A stretch of 38,420 nt of DNA from Acidimicrobiia bacterium (GCA_027036355.1 JALVQZ010000125.1:1-38420), one strand, 5' to 3'; shown: positions 8,040-16,555, counted from the stretch's first letter. The notes: a model not told the origin generated them from the letters alone. A program made the numbers and translations.

Positions 8040-8422
8040 ACGTCGGCGAGGTCATCGGCCGGACGATCCCGGCGCTCCTGCTGGTGCTGGCGGTCCCGCT
8101 CGGGGCGTACTGGTGGGCTCGCCGATCCGGCACGACCGGCACCAGCGCGGATCTCCGCATCGGCGCGAAGGCGGCCTTCGGGAAGAACCTGTGGGTCGCC
8201 GTGGTCGAGGTCGACGACCGACGGTTCCTCGTCGGCGTCGGCGAGGGAGGGATCAACGTCATCTCGGAGCTGGATCGGACCCCGGCGCCCGCGGTGGCAC
8301 ACGGCACGGAAGCCGACGAAGGAACGGAACGGCCAGGGATGGGCCTCGTCCGCCGGTTGCAGCACATGACGGTGCGCAAACCGACGAGGACCTCCTGGAG
8401 GCCGCGTGTTCCCACCCCGTAG
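8036..8422 (+). CDS. fliO: Flagellar export protein FliO
   Basis: FliO is a small membrane protein that helps assemble the FliP ring of the export gate. This 128-residue protein has one membrane helix (about 9-26), then the usual beta-rich domain with GKNLWVAVVEVDDRRFLVGVGEGGINVISEL, the standard FliO pattern. A basic tail follows. The family is weakly conserved, but the position fliN-fliO-fliP is diagnostic. It overlaps fliN by four bases and fliP by 17 bases. Confidence 0.87.
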   Translation: MNVGEVIGRTIPALLLVLAVPLGAYWWARRSGTTGTSADLRIGAKAAFGKNLWVAVVEVDDRRFLVGVGEGGINVISELDRTPAPAVAHGTEADEGTERPGMGLVRRLQHMTVRKPTRTSWRPRVPTP

Positions 8423-9254
8423 GGTCGCAGCCTTCCTCCTGATCGTCGCCGCGTTCGTCGGGATGCCGAGGGGCGCCGCCTTCGCCCAGGTTCCCGACCA
8501 GCCGCCCGCCGCCGGTGTCGTCGGCGTCCCCGAGAACCAGACGGTCCTGACCGTCCCCGACGTTCCCGAGACACCGGCGGTGCCCGATGTCGGCATCAGC
8601 ATCGACTCGGAGGACGGAGGCATCTCGAAGGCGGTCCTCATCGTCATCATGCTCGCCCTGGCCTCGGTGGTGCCGTTGCTGCTGCTCCTCACGACGTCGT
8701 TCACGCGGTTCGTCGTCGTCCTCGGCCTGACGCGCAACGCCGTCGGGATCCAGAACATCCCGCCCACCCAGGTCCTCATCGGCTTGGCCTTCTTCCTGAC
8801 CTTGTTCGTCATGGGACCGATGCTGTCCACCATCAAGGCCGACGCGGTGGATCCGCTCCTCGCCGGCGAGATCGACCAGTCCACGGCCATCGAGATCGCC
8901 ACCGAGCCCCTCCGCAGCTTCATGCTCGACCAGACCCGCGAAGAGGACCTCGCCCTGTTCATCGGTCTCGCCGGCAAGGACAAGCCCGAGACGCCCGAGG
9001 ACGTGTCGCTGACGACGCTGATCCCGGCCTTCGTCGTGTCGGAGCTGACGACGGCGTTCATGATCGGATTCCTGATCTACGTGCCGTTCCTCATCATCGA
9101 CCTGATCGTCTCGGCGGTCCTGATGGCCCTGGGGATGGTGATGTTGCCTCCGGTGTTCATCTCCCTGCCGCTGAAGCTACTCCTGTTCGTCCTCGTCAAC
9201 GGCTGGGCGCTGATCATCGGCTCGGTCGTCCAATCGGTCGGAGCGGTGTCGTGA
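8406..9254 (+). CDS. fliP: Flagellar export gate protein FliP
   Basis: FliP forms the pentameric core of the export gate with FliQ and FliR. The 282-residue protein begins with a cleavable signal peptide (hydrophobic 8-20, likely cut after AAFA at residue 27), as in many FliP proteins. Then come about 30 Pro/Val-rich residues and four membrane segments. Signature segments are SFTRFVVVLGLTRNAVG, PPTQVLIGLAFFLTLF and IPAFVVSELTTAFMIGF. The GTG start lies inside the end of fliO, and the stop overlaps the fliQ start (GTGA). Confidence 0.97.
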   Translation: MFPPRRVAAFLLIVAAFVGMPRGAAFAQVPDQPPAAGVVGVPENQTVLTVPDVPETPAVPDVGISIDSEDGGISKAVLIVIMLALASVVPLLLLLTTSFTRFVVVLGLTRNAVGIQNIPPTQVLIGLAFFLTLFVMGPMLSTIKADAVDPLLAGEIDQSTAIEIATEPLRSFMLDQTREEDLALFIGLAGKDKPETPEDVSLTTLIPAFVVSELTTAFMIGFLIYVPFLIIDLIVSAVLMALGMVMLPPVFISLPLKLLLFVLVNGWALIIGSVVQSVGAVS

Positions 9255-9517
9255 CCGACGCCCAGGTCCTCCAGATCGCCCAGGACGCGTTCGTCATCGC
9301 CGGCAAGATCGCCGGCCCCGTGCTCATGGCGGCCCTCATCGTCGGGGTCGTCATCTCCGTGATCCAGACGATCACCCAGATCCAAGAGATGACCCTGACC
9401 TTCGTCCCGAAGCTGCTCGCCGCCGGCCTCGTCGTGTTGCTCGGCGGCAACTGGATGATCGGTGAGATGACGAGCTGGGTCCGCGCCCTGTGGGGACTGA
9501 TCCCGGGTATCGGATGA
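9251..9517 (+). CDS. fliQ: Flagellar export gate protein FliQ
   Basis: The 88-residue protein has two membrane helices (about 15-37 and 50-72) and the FliQ pattern AGPVLMAALIVGVVISVIQTITQIQEMTLTFVPK. FliQ packs around the FliP/FliR core of the export gate. The length is exactly as in the family. It is tied to fliP by GTGA and to fliR by ATGA overlaps. Confidence 0.97.
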   Translation: MTDAQVLQIAQDAFVIAGKIAGPVLMAALIVGVVISVIQTITQIQEMTLTFVPKLLAAGLVVLLGGNWMIGEMTSWVRALWGLIPGIG

Positions 9518-10281
9518 ACATCGACGTCGAGGCCGCCTTCGTCTTCGGGACCCTCCTCGCGATGGCTCGGATGATCGGCTTCGTCGTCGCCTCGCCGATC
9601 TACTCCAAGGCCATCCCGATGCCGGGCAGGATCGCCTTCGTCACGGTGCTCGGCTTCTTCTTCGCGGGCGACGGCGCCAACCCCCACACGATGGGCACGC
9701 TCATCGCATGGCTCATCGCCAACCTGGCCGTGGGGATCGTGCTCGGGTTCGTCACCGGGCTGATCTTCCACCTGTTCACCATGGCCGGAGCCATGGTCGA
9801 CTTCTCGTCCGGGCTCTCGATCGCCCAGGTGTTCGATCCGCTGTCCGCCAACCGGTCGGCGCCCTTCGGGCGTTCCTTCAACATCATCGCCCTGACCATC
9901 TTCTTCGCCATCGGAGGGCACCGGCTCGTCGTCGAGGGCATGGCCGCCTCCTTCCAGACGATCGGCCTCACCGGTTCGCTCGATCTGTCGCCGGACCTGG
10001 CGGCTGCCGCCATCGAGCTGCTCTCCCGGTCGTTCGTCGCCGCCCTGGAGCTCGCCATGCCCGTGGTCACCGCGTTGTTCGTCACCGAGCTCGTGCTGGG
10101 CATCGCCTCGCGATTCGCTCCCCAGTCGAACGTCTTCATGGTCGGGTTGCCGCTCAAGCTGATCATCGCCCTCTCCAGCGTCGGCGTCATCGTCTTGTTG
10201 ATGCCCGACTCCCTCGACGGGGCGATGCGGGTCATGCGTGACGCCTTCGCCCAGGTCGTCAACGGCATGGCCGCGGGATGA
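9514..10281 (+). CDS. fliR: Flagellar export gate protein FliR
   Basis: FliR completes the FliPQR export gate. The 255-residue protein has about six hydrophobic segments. It carries recognisable FliR stretches such as ARMIGFVVASPIYSKAIPMPGRIAF near the N-terminus, FLTG-like VLGFVTGLIFHLF, and APQSNVFMVGLPLKLIIAL toward the C-terminus. I chose ATG 9514 because it overlaps the fliQ stop. The upstream alternative at 9490 would overlap by 28 bases. A 102-base gap with a promoter follows. Confidence 0.95.
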   Translation: MNIDVEAAFVFGTLLAMARMIGFVVASPIYSKAIPMPGRIAFVTVLGFFFAGDGANPHTMGTLIAWLIANLAVGIVLGFVTGLIFHLFTMAGAMVDFSSGLSIAQVFDPLSANRSAPFGRSFNIIALTIFFAIGGHRLVVEGMAASFQTIGLTGSLDLSPDLAAAAIELLSRSFVAALELAMPVVTALFVTELVLGIASRFAPQSNVFMVGLPLKLIIALSSVGVIVLLMPDSLDGAMRVMRDAFAQVVNGMAAG

Positions 10282-10290
10282 CTCCGTTCC

Positions 10291-10317
10291 TAAACCCCAC
10301 CCGTTCGATGCCGACTG
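10291..10317 (+). promoter_or_regulatory. Sigma-28/WhiG-type promoter upstream of flhB-flhA
   Basis: TAAACCCC (10291-10298), 11 bases, GCCGACTG (10310-10317). It sits in the only sizeable gap of the fliI-flhA run, 67 bases before the flhB ATG. This suggests that flhB, flhA and the FlhF-like gene can be transcribed separately from the upstream genes. Confidence 0.6.
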
Positions 10318-10383
10318 GACCGGTGCCCATGGAGCGGGCACCGAACGCCATGGAACGGCTGCGAACGCCGACGCGGAGCCACC

Positions 10384-11430
10384 ATGAGCGACCGGTCCCA
10401 GGACCGCACCGAGAAGCCGACTCCCCGCAAACGCCGGGAAGCGCGCCGTGAGGGGCGCGTCGCCCGCAGCCAGGAGGTCGGCGTCGCCCTGTCCCTGGTG
10501 GTGCTCGTCGCTTCGGTCCGCTTCCTCTTCCCGCTCGTGGCCCCTCGCCTCCTCGTCGCCGCCAGGGACCTGCTCATCCTCAGTGGGACCGGCCGCATCA
10601 CCCTGGGCGTCCAGGACGCGATCGTCGACATGGTGATCTTCGGACTGCTGCCGGTCCTCGGGCTCGCCACGGTCTTCGGGATCGTCGGCGGCGTGATGCA
10701 GGTCGGGTTCTCCCTGGCGCCCAAGGCCATGAAGCCGAAGCTGTCGAACCTGTCGCCGAAGAAGGGCCTCCAGCAGTTCAAGCCGTCGGTGTTCGGCTGG
10801 AACCTGGTCAAGACGCTCCTCAAGCTGGGGCTCCTCGCCCTGGTGGTCTGGGCGCCGCTCCATGCGGCGCTCTCGGGGCCGCTGGTGCCCTACGGGCTGG
10901 GCAACGCCGTCGGCAATGTGACCGCGATCGCCTGGAAGATCGTCGTGGGAGCCACGGTGTTGGCGGTGGCGATCGCCGGCGCCGACTACGGCGTCACCTG
11001 GTGGCGGACCGAGAAGGAACTCAAGATGACCAAGCAGGAACTCAAGGAGGAGCACAAGACCTCCGAAGGGGACCCGTTGGTGAAACAGCAAAGGAGGCGG
11101 CGTGCAGCCGAGCTGTCGAGGAACCGCATGATCTTCAACGTGGCCTCCGCCGACGTCGTCGTCACGAACCCGACCCATCTCGCGGTCGCGCTCCGCTACG
11201 GGCCGGGAGATCCCGCGCCGAAGGTCGTCGCCAAGGGTGCGGACTCGGTCGCCGCCCGGATCCGGCGGGAGGCGTACCGCCATGGCATCGTCGTGGTCGA
11301 GAACAAACCCATCGCCCGGGCCCTGTTCCGGACCGTCAAGCTCGACCACTTCGTTCCCGCTGCCCTGTTCGAGGCGGTGGCGACGGTCCTCGCCGTCGCC
11401 TACCGGCGCCGGGGGAGGAGGGTCGCGTGA
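10384..11430 (+). CDS. flhB: Flagellar export switch protein FlhB
   Basis: FlhB controls the change from rod/hook to filament export. The 348-residue protein starts with the family's EKPTPRKRREARREGRVARSQE segment (residues 10-31). Four membrane segments lie within about 33-205. The cytoplasmic domain carries the self-cleavage site N262-P263-T264-H265, intact. The basic linker KMTKQELKEEHKTSEGDP is typical. GGAG at 10375-10378 serves as ribosome-binding site. The stop overlaps the flhA start (GTGA). Confidence 0.97.
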   Translation: MSDRSQDRTEKPTPRKRREARREGRVARSQEVGVALSLVVLVASVRFLFPLVAPRLLVAARDLLILSGTGRITLGVQDAIVDMVIFGLLPVLGLATVFGIVGGVMQVGFSLAPKAMKPKLSNLSPKKGLQQFKPSVFGWNLVKTLLKLGLLALVVWAPLHAALSGPLVPYGLGNAVGNVTAIAWKIVVGATVLAVAIAGADYGVTWWRTEKELKMTKQELKEEHKTSEGDPLVKQQRRRRAAELSRNRMIFNVASADVVVTNPTHLAVALRYGPGDPAPKVVAKGADSVAARIRREAYRHGIVVVENKPIARALFRTVKLDHFVPAALFEAVATVLAVAYRRRGRRVA

Positions 11431-13487
11431 AGATCCGCTCCTCGACGATCGTTCCGCTGACGCTGGTCGCCATCGTCCTGTTGATGGTCGTGCCGGTGTC
11501 GCCGCGGGTCCTCGACGTGCTGCTGGCGGCGAACATCACCCTGGCGATCCTGATCATGGTCGGAACGATCTTCCTCAAGGACAGCCTCGACTTCGCCATC
11601 TTCCCGTCGTTGCTGTTGATCACCACGATGGCTCGCCTCGCCTTGAACGTCTCGTCGACCCGGCTCATCCTGCTCAACGGCGACGCCGGCAAGGTCATCG
11701 AGACCTTCGGCAGCTACGTCGTCGGCGGGTCGATCGTGGTGGGGCTCGTCGTGTTCCTGATCCTCATCGTCATCCAGTTCGTCGTCATCACCAACGGCTC
11801 GACGCGGGTCGCCGAGGTGGGGGCCCGGTTCACGTTGGACGCCATGCCGGGCAAGCAGATGGCGATCGACGCCGACCTCGCGTCGGGGCTCATCGACGAG
11901 AACCAGGCCCGTGAGGCCCGCAAGCGCATCGCCGCCGAGGCGGACTTCTACGGTGCGATGGACGGAGCGTCGAAGTTCGTCAAGGGCGACGCCATCGCGT
12001 CGCTCATCATCGTGGCGATCAACCTCATCGGCGGGCTCGCCATCGGGATGGCGTCCCTCGGTCTCTCCTTCGGGGACGCCGTCAACCAGTACGTCCTCCT
12101 GTCGGTCGGTGACGGCCTGGTCTCGCAGATCCCCGCCCTGCTCATCTCGATCAGCACCGGTCTGCTGGTCACCCGGGTCGGAACCGAGACCGACATGGGC
12201 GAACAGATCGGGATCCAGCTCTTCGGCAGCCGGCGGGCGCTCATCTACGCGGCGGTGGCGGTCGCCGGACTCGCCATGCTCCCGGGCTTCCCGAAGCTCC
12301 CCTTCTTCGCCGTCGCCGGCGTGCTGTACCTCGTCGCCGCACGGCGTTCCGACGACGACCACGAGGCGGCCGCCGACGCCGATGACGAGACCCCACGGCT
12401 TTCCCTCGACCCGGAGGAGCCCGAGGCGATCATCGGTGAGATGCGGATCGAGCCGCTCGAGCTGCGCCTGTCCTACGACATCTTGGACCTGATCGACGCG
12501 GCCAAGGGCGGAGATCTCCTCGAACGGGTACGGGCGCTCCGCCACCAGATCGCCCTCGAGCTCGGCATCGTCATGCCCCTCGTCCGTACCCGCGACGACG
12601 CATCGTTGCCACCGTCGACGTACTCGATCGTTCTGCGGGGCACCGAGGTCGGACGGGGTCTCGCTCCCCGCGACCAGATCTTGGCGTTGCCCATCGATGC
12701 CGGCTCGGAGCTGCGCGGGCTGGGCGGCATCGAGACCGTGGAGCCGGTGTTCGGTCTCCCGGCGTTCTGGGTGCCCGAATCGGCGCGTGCCACCGCTGCG
12801 GCCACCGGGGCCACCGTCGTCGATCGCGCCTCGGTGCTGGTGACCCACCTGGCCGAGGTGGTCCGAACCAACGCCCCGTCGCTGCTGTCCCGCCAGGACG
12901 TGCAACGGCTCGTCGAAGGCCTGCGCTTCGAAGAGCCCGTTCTCGCCAACGAGGTGGGGACCGAGTTCCTGCCGCTGAGCCTGCTCCACGAAGTGCTGCG
13001 CGGCCTGCTCGCCGACCGGGTGTCGATCCGGGACCTGAGCCCCATCGTGGAGGCGGTCGCCGCCAAGGCCCACGAGACGAGGAACGTCGAGCAGCTCGTC
13101 GCCGCCGCTCGGGTCGCGGTCGGCCGGGCGATCGTCACCGGCATCGCTCGGGACGGCAAGTTGGGGGTGATCACGTTGGAGCCCGGCCTCGAGGCCGGAC
13201 TGCACGAGTCGATCCGCGACGCGGACGGGACGTCGCTGCTCGCCATCGACGCCAACCGGCTCATCGGTCTGCAGCGGGAGATCGAACGCTGCGCCACCGA
13301 CGCCGCCCGTCAGGACGTCCCTGCCGCCATCGTGTGCGGCTCGGCGCTGCGGGGACCGCTGCAGCGCACGGTCACCTCCATGAGCATCGACCTCGCCGTT
13401 CTCGCCTACCCGGAGCTTCCCCCAGATATCGAACTCATCGCCGTCGGAGTGATCGGAGTGAATGATGCACACCCAGCAGTCGCCTGA
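11427..13487 (+). CDS. flhA: Flagellar export gate protein FlhA
   Basis: FlhA forms the nonameric export-gate ring that uses proton motive force and docks chaperone-substrate complexes. The 686-residue protein has the N-terminal membrane half (about eight segments up to residue 300) with FHIPEP-family segments: FLKDSLDFAIFPSLLLITTMARLALNVSSTRLIL, RFTLDAMPGKQMAIDADL and GDAIASLIIVAINLIGG. An acidic linker (about 308-335) leads to the cytoplasmic domain. GGGAGGAGG just before the GTG is a strong ribosome-binding site. It overlaps the next gene by 26 bases. Confidence 0.98.
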   Translation: MKIRSSTIVPLTLVAIVLLMVVPVSPRVLDVLLAANITLAILIMVGTIFLKDSLDFAIFPSLLLITTMARLALNVSSTRLILLNGDAGKVIETFGSYVVGGSIVVGLVVFLILIVIQFVVITNGSTRVAEVGARFTLDAMPGKQMAIDADLASGLIDENQAREARKRIAAEADFYGAMDGASKFVKGDAIASLIIVAINLIGGLAIGMASLGLSFGDAVNQYVLLSVGDGLVSQIPALLISISTGLLVTRVGTETDMGEQIGIQLFGSRRALIYAAVAVAGLAMLPGFPKLPFFAVAGVLYLVAARRSDDDHEAAADADDETPRLSLDPEEPEAIIGEMRIEPLELRLSYDILDLIDAAKGGDLLERVRALRHQIALELGIVMPLVRTRDDASLPPSTYSIVLRGTEVGRGLAPRDQILALPIDAGSELRGLGGIETVEPVFGLPAFWVPESARATAAATGATVVDRASVLVTHLAEVVRTNAPSLLSRQDVQRLVEGLRFEEPVLANEVGTEFLPLSLLHEVLRGLLADRVSIRDLSPIVEAVAAKAHETRNVEQLVAAARVAVGRAIVTGIARDGKLGVITLEPGLEAGLHESIRDADGTSLLAIDANRLIGLQREIERCATDAARQDVPAAIVCGSALRGPLQRTVTSMSIDLAVLAYPELPPDIELIAVGVIGVNDAHPAVA

Positions 13488-14598
13488 GGACATCGTCGTC
13501 GAGGCCGCGGATCTCGAGACCGCCCTGGCCGAAGTCGCCCAGCGTCTCGGACCCGAGGCCGAGATCGTCGATGCCCAGAAGGTCCACAAGGGAGGCCTCG
13601 GTGGCTTCTTCGCCAAGGAGCTCGTACAGGTCACCGCCCGGGTGCCCGCCGCCATGGCGGGTGTCGCCGGTGCCATCGACGCGCTCGTCGACGTCGCCGA
13701 TGGCGGCGAGGCCGACTTCCGCGAGGTCCTGCGGGAACGGATGATCGACCCGCCGATCGATCCTCCCGTCGACGCCGAGGGATCGGCGGGCCCCGACCCG
13801 CGTCCGGTCGGCCCGATGGCGCAGGCCGCCGCGGCCGCGACCGGAGCCACCGACACGGTCGCTCCGTCCGTGCCGGTCATGATGGTCAGCTCCCCGATCG
13901 ATGCCGACATCGAGCCCGACGCGCCCGCGGCGTGGCTGGCGACCGAGGCCGGAGGCACCGAGACCGCCCACGCGACCGCACCGGTGTGGGGTGCCGCCGA
14001 GTCCGGGCCGCCCGACTGGCGAGCCGACGACGGCGAGGCTCCCGAAGGGATGGGACGGGTCGACTGGAGCGCCACGGCCCTGGCGCGGATCGGCCTCCCG
14101 ACCGAGATCGTGGAAGCCACCAAGGGGCTGGACCCGCGCGACGACCTGGCGTGGGTGGGTGCGATCGCCCGGGCGGTGGCACCGCTGTGCGGTGCGCTGC
14201 CGGACGTTCCGATGCTCATCGTCGGCGCCCACGCCGACCGTCTCGCCGAGCCGCTCGACGTGCCACTGGTCAACCCGCCCGGCATGCCGCCCTACTCGGG
14301 ATCGGTCTGTGCCGTCGTCTCCAACGACCAGCGGGACCTCGACTGGCTGCGCTTCGTCCGGGGCGACCGGAAGCTGCATCTGGTGGTGGGGGAGGACCCG
14401 TGGCGTGAGCTCCTCGTCGACGATCCGCTCGTCGTGTCGTGGTCGGGCGACCGTGGCGTCATCGATGCCATCTATCTCGCCAGCACCTTGGGTGGCTCAC
14501 TCGGATACGGGACGGTCGACGGGTTCGCCTCGGGGATGGTCAGGGCCCGCCCCGTCGATGTCGCCCTCGCGGTGCGCCGTCTCGTCGGGAGGCGATGA
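13462..14598 (+). CDS. FlhF-like protein without a P-loop (pseudo-GTPase)
   Basis: The 378-residue protein occupies the usual flhF place after flhA. Residues about 10-55 (AADLETALAEVAQRLGPEAEIVDAQKV, then GGLGGFFAKELVQV) resemble the FlhF B-domain, which normally contains LGxDAxI. A Pro/Ala/Asp-rich linker (about 85-190) follows. The C-terminal part (about 200-378) resembles the helical N domain plus a Rossmann-like fold. At the place of the Walker A motif (GPTGVGKT in FlhF) it reads VGAHADRLAE, with no GKT/S. DTAG and TKxD motifs are also not evident. I infer an FlhF relative that cannot bind GTP normally. The start is ATG 13462 or 13465 (GGAG at 13455-13458). The stop overlaps the next gene. 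Confidence 0.6.
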   Translation: MMHTQQSPEDIVVEAADLETALAEVAQRLGPEAEIVDAQKVHKGGLGGFFAKELVQVTARVPAAMAGVAGAIDALVDVADGGEADFREVLRERMIDPPIDPPVDAEGSAGPDPRPVGPMAQAAAAATGATDTVAPSVPVMMVSSPIDADIEPDAPAAWLATEAGGTETAHATAPVWGAAESGPPDWRADDGEAPEGMGRVDWSATALARIGLPTEIVEATKGLDPRDDLAWVGAIARAVAPLCGALPDVPMLIVGAHADRLAEPLDVPLVNPPGMPPYSGSVCAVVSNDQRDLDWLRFVRGDRKLHLVVGEDPWRELLVDDPLVVSWSGDRGVIDAIYLASTLGGSLGYGTVDGFASGMVRARPVDVALAVRRLVGRR

Positions 14599-14834
14599 CC
14601 GTGGGGATGCGCCAGATCTCGGCCATCTTGGGTCTGTTCGCGCTCGCCCCGATCGGGTTGATGCTGATCAAGGGTCAGCTGTCGCTTCCCGAGGCGGCGA
14701 CCCGCGCCGGGATCGTTCTGGTCGCGGTGATGGTCGTCACCTGGCTGGGGCGTCTCGGCGTCGCCATCCTCGCTCGCTCGATGGAGGCGGCCGTTCCCCG
14801 ACGCCGGGCCTCCGACGTCGTCGTCGAGGACTGA
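14595..14834 (+). CDS. Small membrane protein of unknown function
   Basis: This is a 79-residue protein whose ATG overlaps the stop of the FlhF-like gene. Two hydrophobic helices are predicted (about residues 7-25 and 34-58), joined by KGQLSLPEAATRA. The second is followed by the basic/acidic tail RRRASDVVVED. I do not recognise a family. It is the last gene of the long + strand flagellar run, so a role in export or membrane assembly is possible but unproven. The coupled start and good codon use make it a probable real gene. Confidence 0.6.
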   Translation: MTVGMRQISAILGLFALAPIGLMLIKGQLSLPEAATRAGIVLVAVMVVTWLGRLGVAILARSMEAAVPRRRASDVVVED

Positions 14835-14840
14835 CCGGCG

Positions 14841-16337
14841 TCACAGATCCTCGAGGACCGCGACGACGGTGGGATCGAATCGCGATCCGGCTTCGTCCTT
14901 GATCCTGGTCAGGGCCTCGGGGGTCGGATCCGGAGCCGAGGACCAGCGATCGAGCGCATCGGCGACGGCGAGGATGCGGGCCTCGAAGGGGATGTCGGTC
15001 CCTTCGGTCCCGTCGGGGAAGCCCGTGCCGTCCCAGTGCTCGTGGTGGCCTGCGATGGTGTCGGCCACGACGTTCCCGGCCGGGATCCGGACGATGTCGG
15101 CTCCCAGCCGCGGATGGGACCGGTAGGCCTCCGACCCGTCGTCGCCTTCCGGGAACCGCTCGTCGGCGGGAACGTGGATCTTGCCGAGATCGTGGAGCCG
15201 GGCGGCGAGGCGGACCGCCGCCAGGCGGCGTCCTTCCAACCCGAGGCGTTGGGCGAGGTCGGCGACGATCCGCTCCACCCGCAGCCCGTGCCCGGGCCCC
15301 GACGGATCGTCCTGTTCCACGACGTCGACGGCCTGGAGCAGGGCTTCGAGCTCGGTGGTGGCGGAGAAGACCCGGGTGAGGCTGTCGGCGCCGACGATGC
15401 GCTCGCCCAGGCTCCCGTCGACGCACGCGGCGAGTCCCCGCTCGGCGAGCTCCCGGACCGTGGCCACGTCGGAGCCGGTCTCCGGCCCGGCGTGGCCCAT
15501 CGCCAGGACGAGCGGCGCCGAACGGTCGGGGGCGAAGGTCGACGCGATCGACGACATCTCGTGTCCCAACGACGCGAACTCGTCGGCGGCGAGGATCTCG
15601 GCGAGGACGGCGAACTCGTTGTCGCCGACCGAGAAGATGTCGGCGCCTCGGATCCGGCAGGCCTGCTGCATCTGGGATCCGAGCCGCCGCTTGAGGAGCT
15701 TGGTGGCTTCGCGTCCCAGGCGCCCCGTCGGCGAGCCGAGGACCTTCACGGCGCCGTAGCGGGGAACGGTCCCGGCTTGACTGAGCGCGGCGAGACGTTC
15801 GGCGAGGGCGGCCGGGCCGGGCAGGTTCGATGCCGGATCCCGGTCGAACACCACCGGCGCCGCGTCGCCGTTGCCGAGTCGTTCGAGACGTTGCGCGTAC
15901 GTTTCGAGCACGTCCTCCTCGGGCGAGCCGTCCTCGACGTGGAGCCGGATCGCCTCTTCGTTGCCTTCGGCCACGATGGCGGTTCCGCCGCACGCCATCA
16001 GCGCCGCCGCCGTCGCTTCGCCGGCGGGATGGGTCAGGACGATGACCGGGATGTCGGTCGTCTCCATGGCGCAGATCTGCGAGACGGCCTCCGGCGGCGC
16101 ATAGCGGGTGGCCACGACGACGGCCGCGGCGGTGCTCTTCGCCTCGTCGTCGTCGACCAGCTCGTAGCCGTAGGCCGCCAGACGGGACCTGAGGGGATCG
16201 GGCGCCCACGGCGAGTAGAGGGTCAGGGTGGGGATCTCGACGGCCGGTTCGGTCTCGGGAGACGCCGGAGCGGATTCGGCCTCTTCGGCCGCGGCGGTCT
16301 CCGGCGGGGCCTCGAGCTCGGTTGCGGATCCTGCCAC
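14841..16337 (-). CDS. HD-GYP domain protein with receiver-like and degenerate GGDEF domains
   Basis: The 498-residue protein starts at a GTG with AAGGAGG 6 bases upstream (16344-16350). Domains: an acidic Ala/Glu-rich tail (1-35); a receiver-like alpha/beta domain (about 38-135) without a clear phosphorylatable Asp; a GGDEF-like domain (about 165-325) in which the signature is VGDNEF (237-242), so diguanylate cyclase activity is doubtful; and a C-terminal HD-GYP domain (about 335-498). The HD-GYP part keeps H350, HDLGK (382-386), HHEHWDG (431-437) and GFP (439-441), so the metal-binding residues are present. HD-GYP enzymes hydrolyse cyclic di-GMP. It lies alone on the - strand, convergent with the preceding + strand operon only 6 bases away. 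The GGDEF-like domain may act as a regulatory module. Confidence 0.85.
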   Translation of the reverse strand: MAGSATELEAPPETAAAEEAESAPASPETEPAVEIPTLTLYSPWAPDPLRSRLAAYGYELVDDDEAKSTAAAVVVATRYAPPEAVSQICAMETTDIPVIVLTHPAGEATAAALMACGGTAIVAEGNEEAIRLHVEDGSPEEDVLETYAQRLERLGNGDAAPVVFDRDPASNLPGPAALAERLAALSQAGTVPRYGAVKVLGSPTGRLGREATKLLKRRLGSQMQQACRIRGADIFSVGDNEFAVLAEILAADEFASLGHEMSSIASTFAPDRSAPLVLAMGHAGPETGSDVATVRELAERGLAACVDGSLGERIVGADSLTRVFSATTELEALLQAVDVVEQDDPSGPGHGLRVERIVADLAQRLGLEGRRLAAVRLAARLHDLGKIHVPADERFPEGDDGSEAYRSHPRLGADIVRIPAGNVVADTIAGHHEHWDGTGFPDGTEGTDIPFEARILAVADALDRWSSAPDPTPEALTRIKDEAGSRFDPTVVAVLEDL

Positions 16338-16435
16338 GGCGCACCTCCTTGTTGCCGACCCGTTGCATCCGTGCAACCCGGCGGATCTGCCGACCCTGTC
16401 GGCGGGAGCCTGGTGCGGTGAAGGTCTCGGTCACG
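16338..16435 (-). other. Hairpin-rich leader of the HD-GYP gene
   Basis: The 98 bases upstream of the GTG hold two perfect small hairpins: GTTGCA-TCCG-TGCAAC (16362-16377) and CCGAC-CCT-GTCGG (16390-16402). A GCCGACAG octamer also lies on the - strand (complement of 16397-16404), but the sequence 11 bases before it (TTCACCGC) is a poor -35. The conserved blocks of the GEMM cyclic di-GMP riboswitch are not visible. The function is unknown. Confidence 0.35.
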
Positions 16436-16462
16436 TAAACATCGCCCCGTTCCGGCCGACAG
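16436..16462 (+). promoter_or_regulatory. Sigma-28/WhiG-type promoter for the second FlgN gene
   Basis: TAAACATC (16436-16443), 11 bases, GCCGACAG (16455-16462). It lies about 94 bases before the ATG at 16556. The spacer and -10 are embedded in a perfect inverted repeat (16445-16470). Confidence 0.62.
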
Positions 16463-16470
16463 GAACGGGG
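16445..16470. repeat. Perfect 9-bp inverted repeat across the promoter
   Basis: CCCCGTTCC, 8 bases, GGAACGGGG. The loop contains most of the GCCGACAG -10 element, and the right arm covers the expected transcription start. It could be an operator for a dimeric regulator or a hairpin at the 5' end of the mRNA. There is no T-run, so it is not a typical terminator. Confidence 0.7.
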
Positions 16471-16502
16471 ACATGAGCCACCTCATCGCACCTGCGTCGA
16501 TC

Positions 16503-16523
16503 CCGGCGGGCGCCTCCCGCCGG
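16503..16523 (+). repeat. 8-bp stem-loop in the leader of the second FlgN gene
   Basis: CCGGCGGG-CGCCT-CCCGCCGG forms a strong hairpin. It ends 19 bases before the GGAGGAG ribosome-binding site at 16543-16549. It lies in the transcribed leader if the promoter at 16436 is used. Confidence 0.6.
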
Positions 16524-16555
16524 TCGTGGCGCGGTCTCACGTGGAGGAGCGCCCG

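Noticed and set aside
14832-14843. Bidirectional terminator between the small membrane protein and the HD-GYP gene
   Set aside because: The stops are only 6 bases apart and no hairpin with a T-run is visible.
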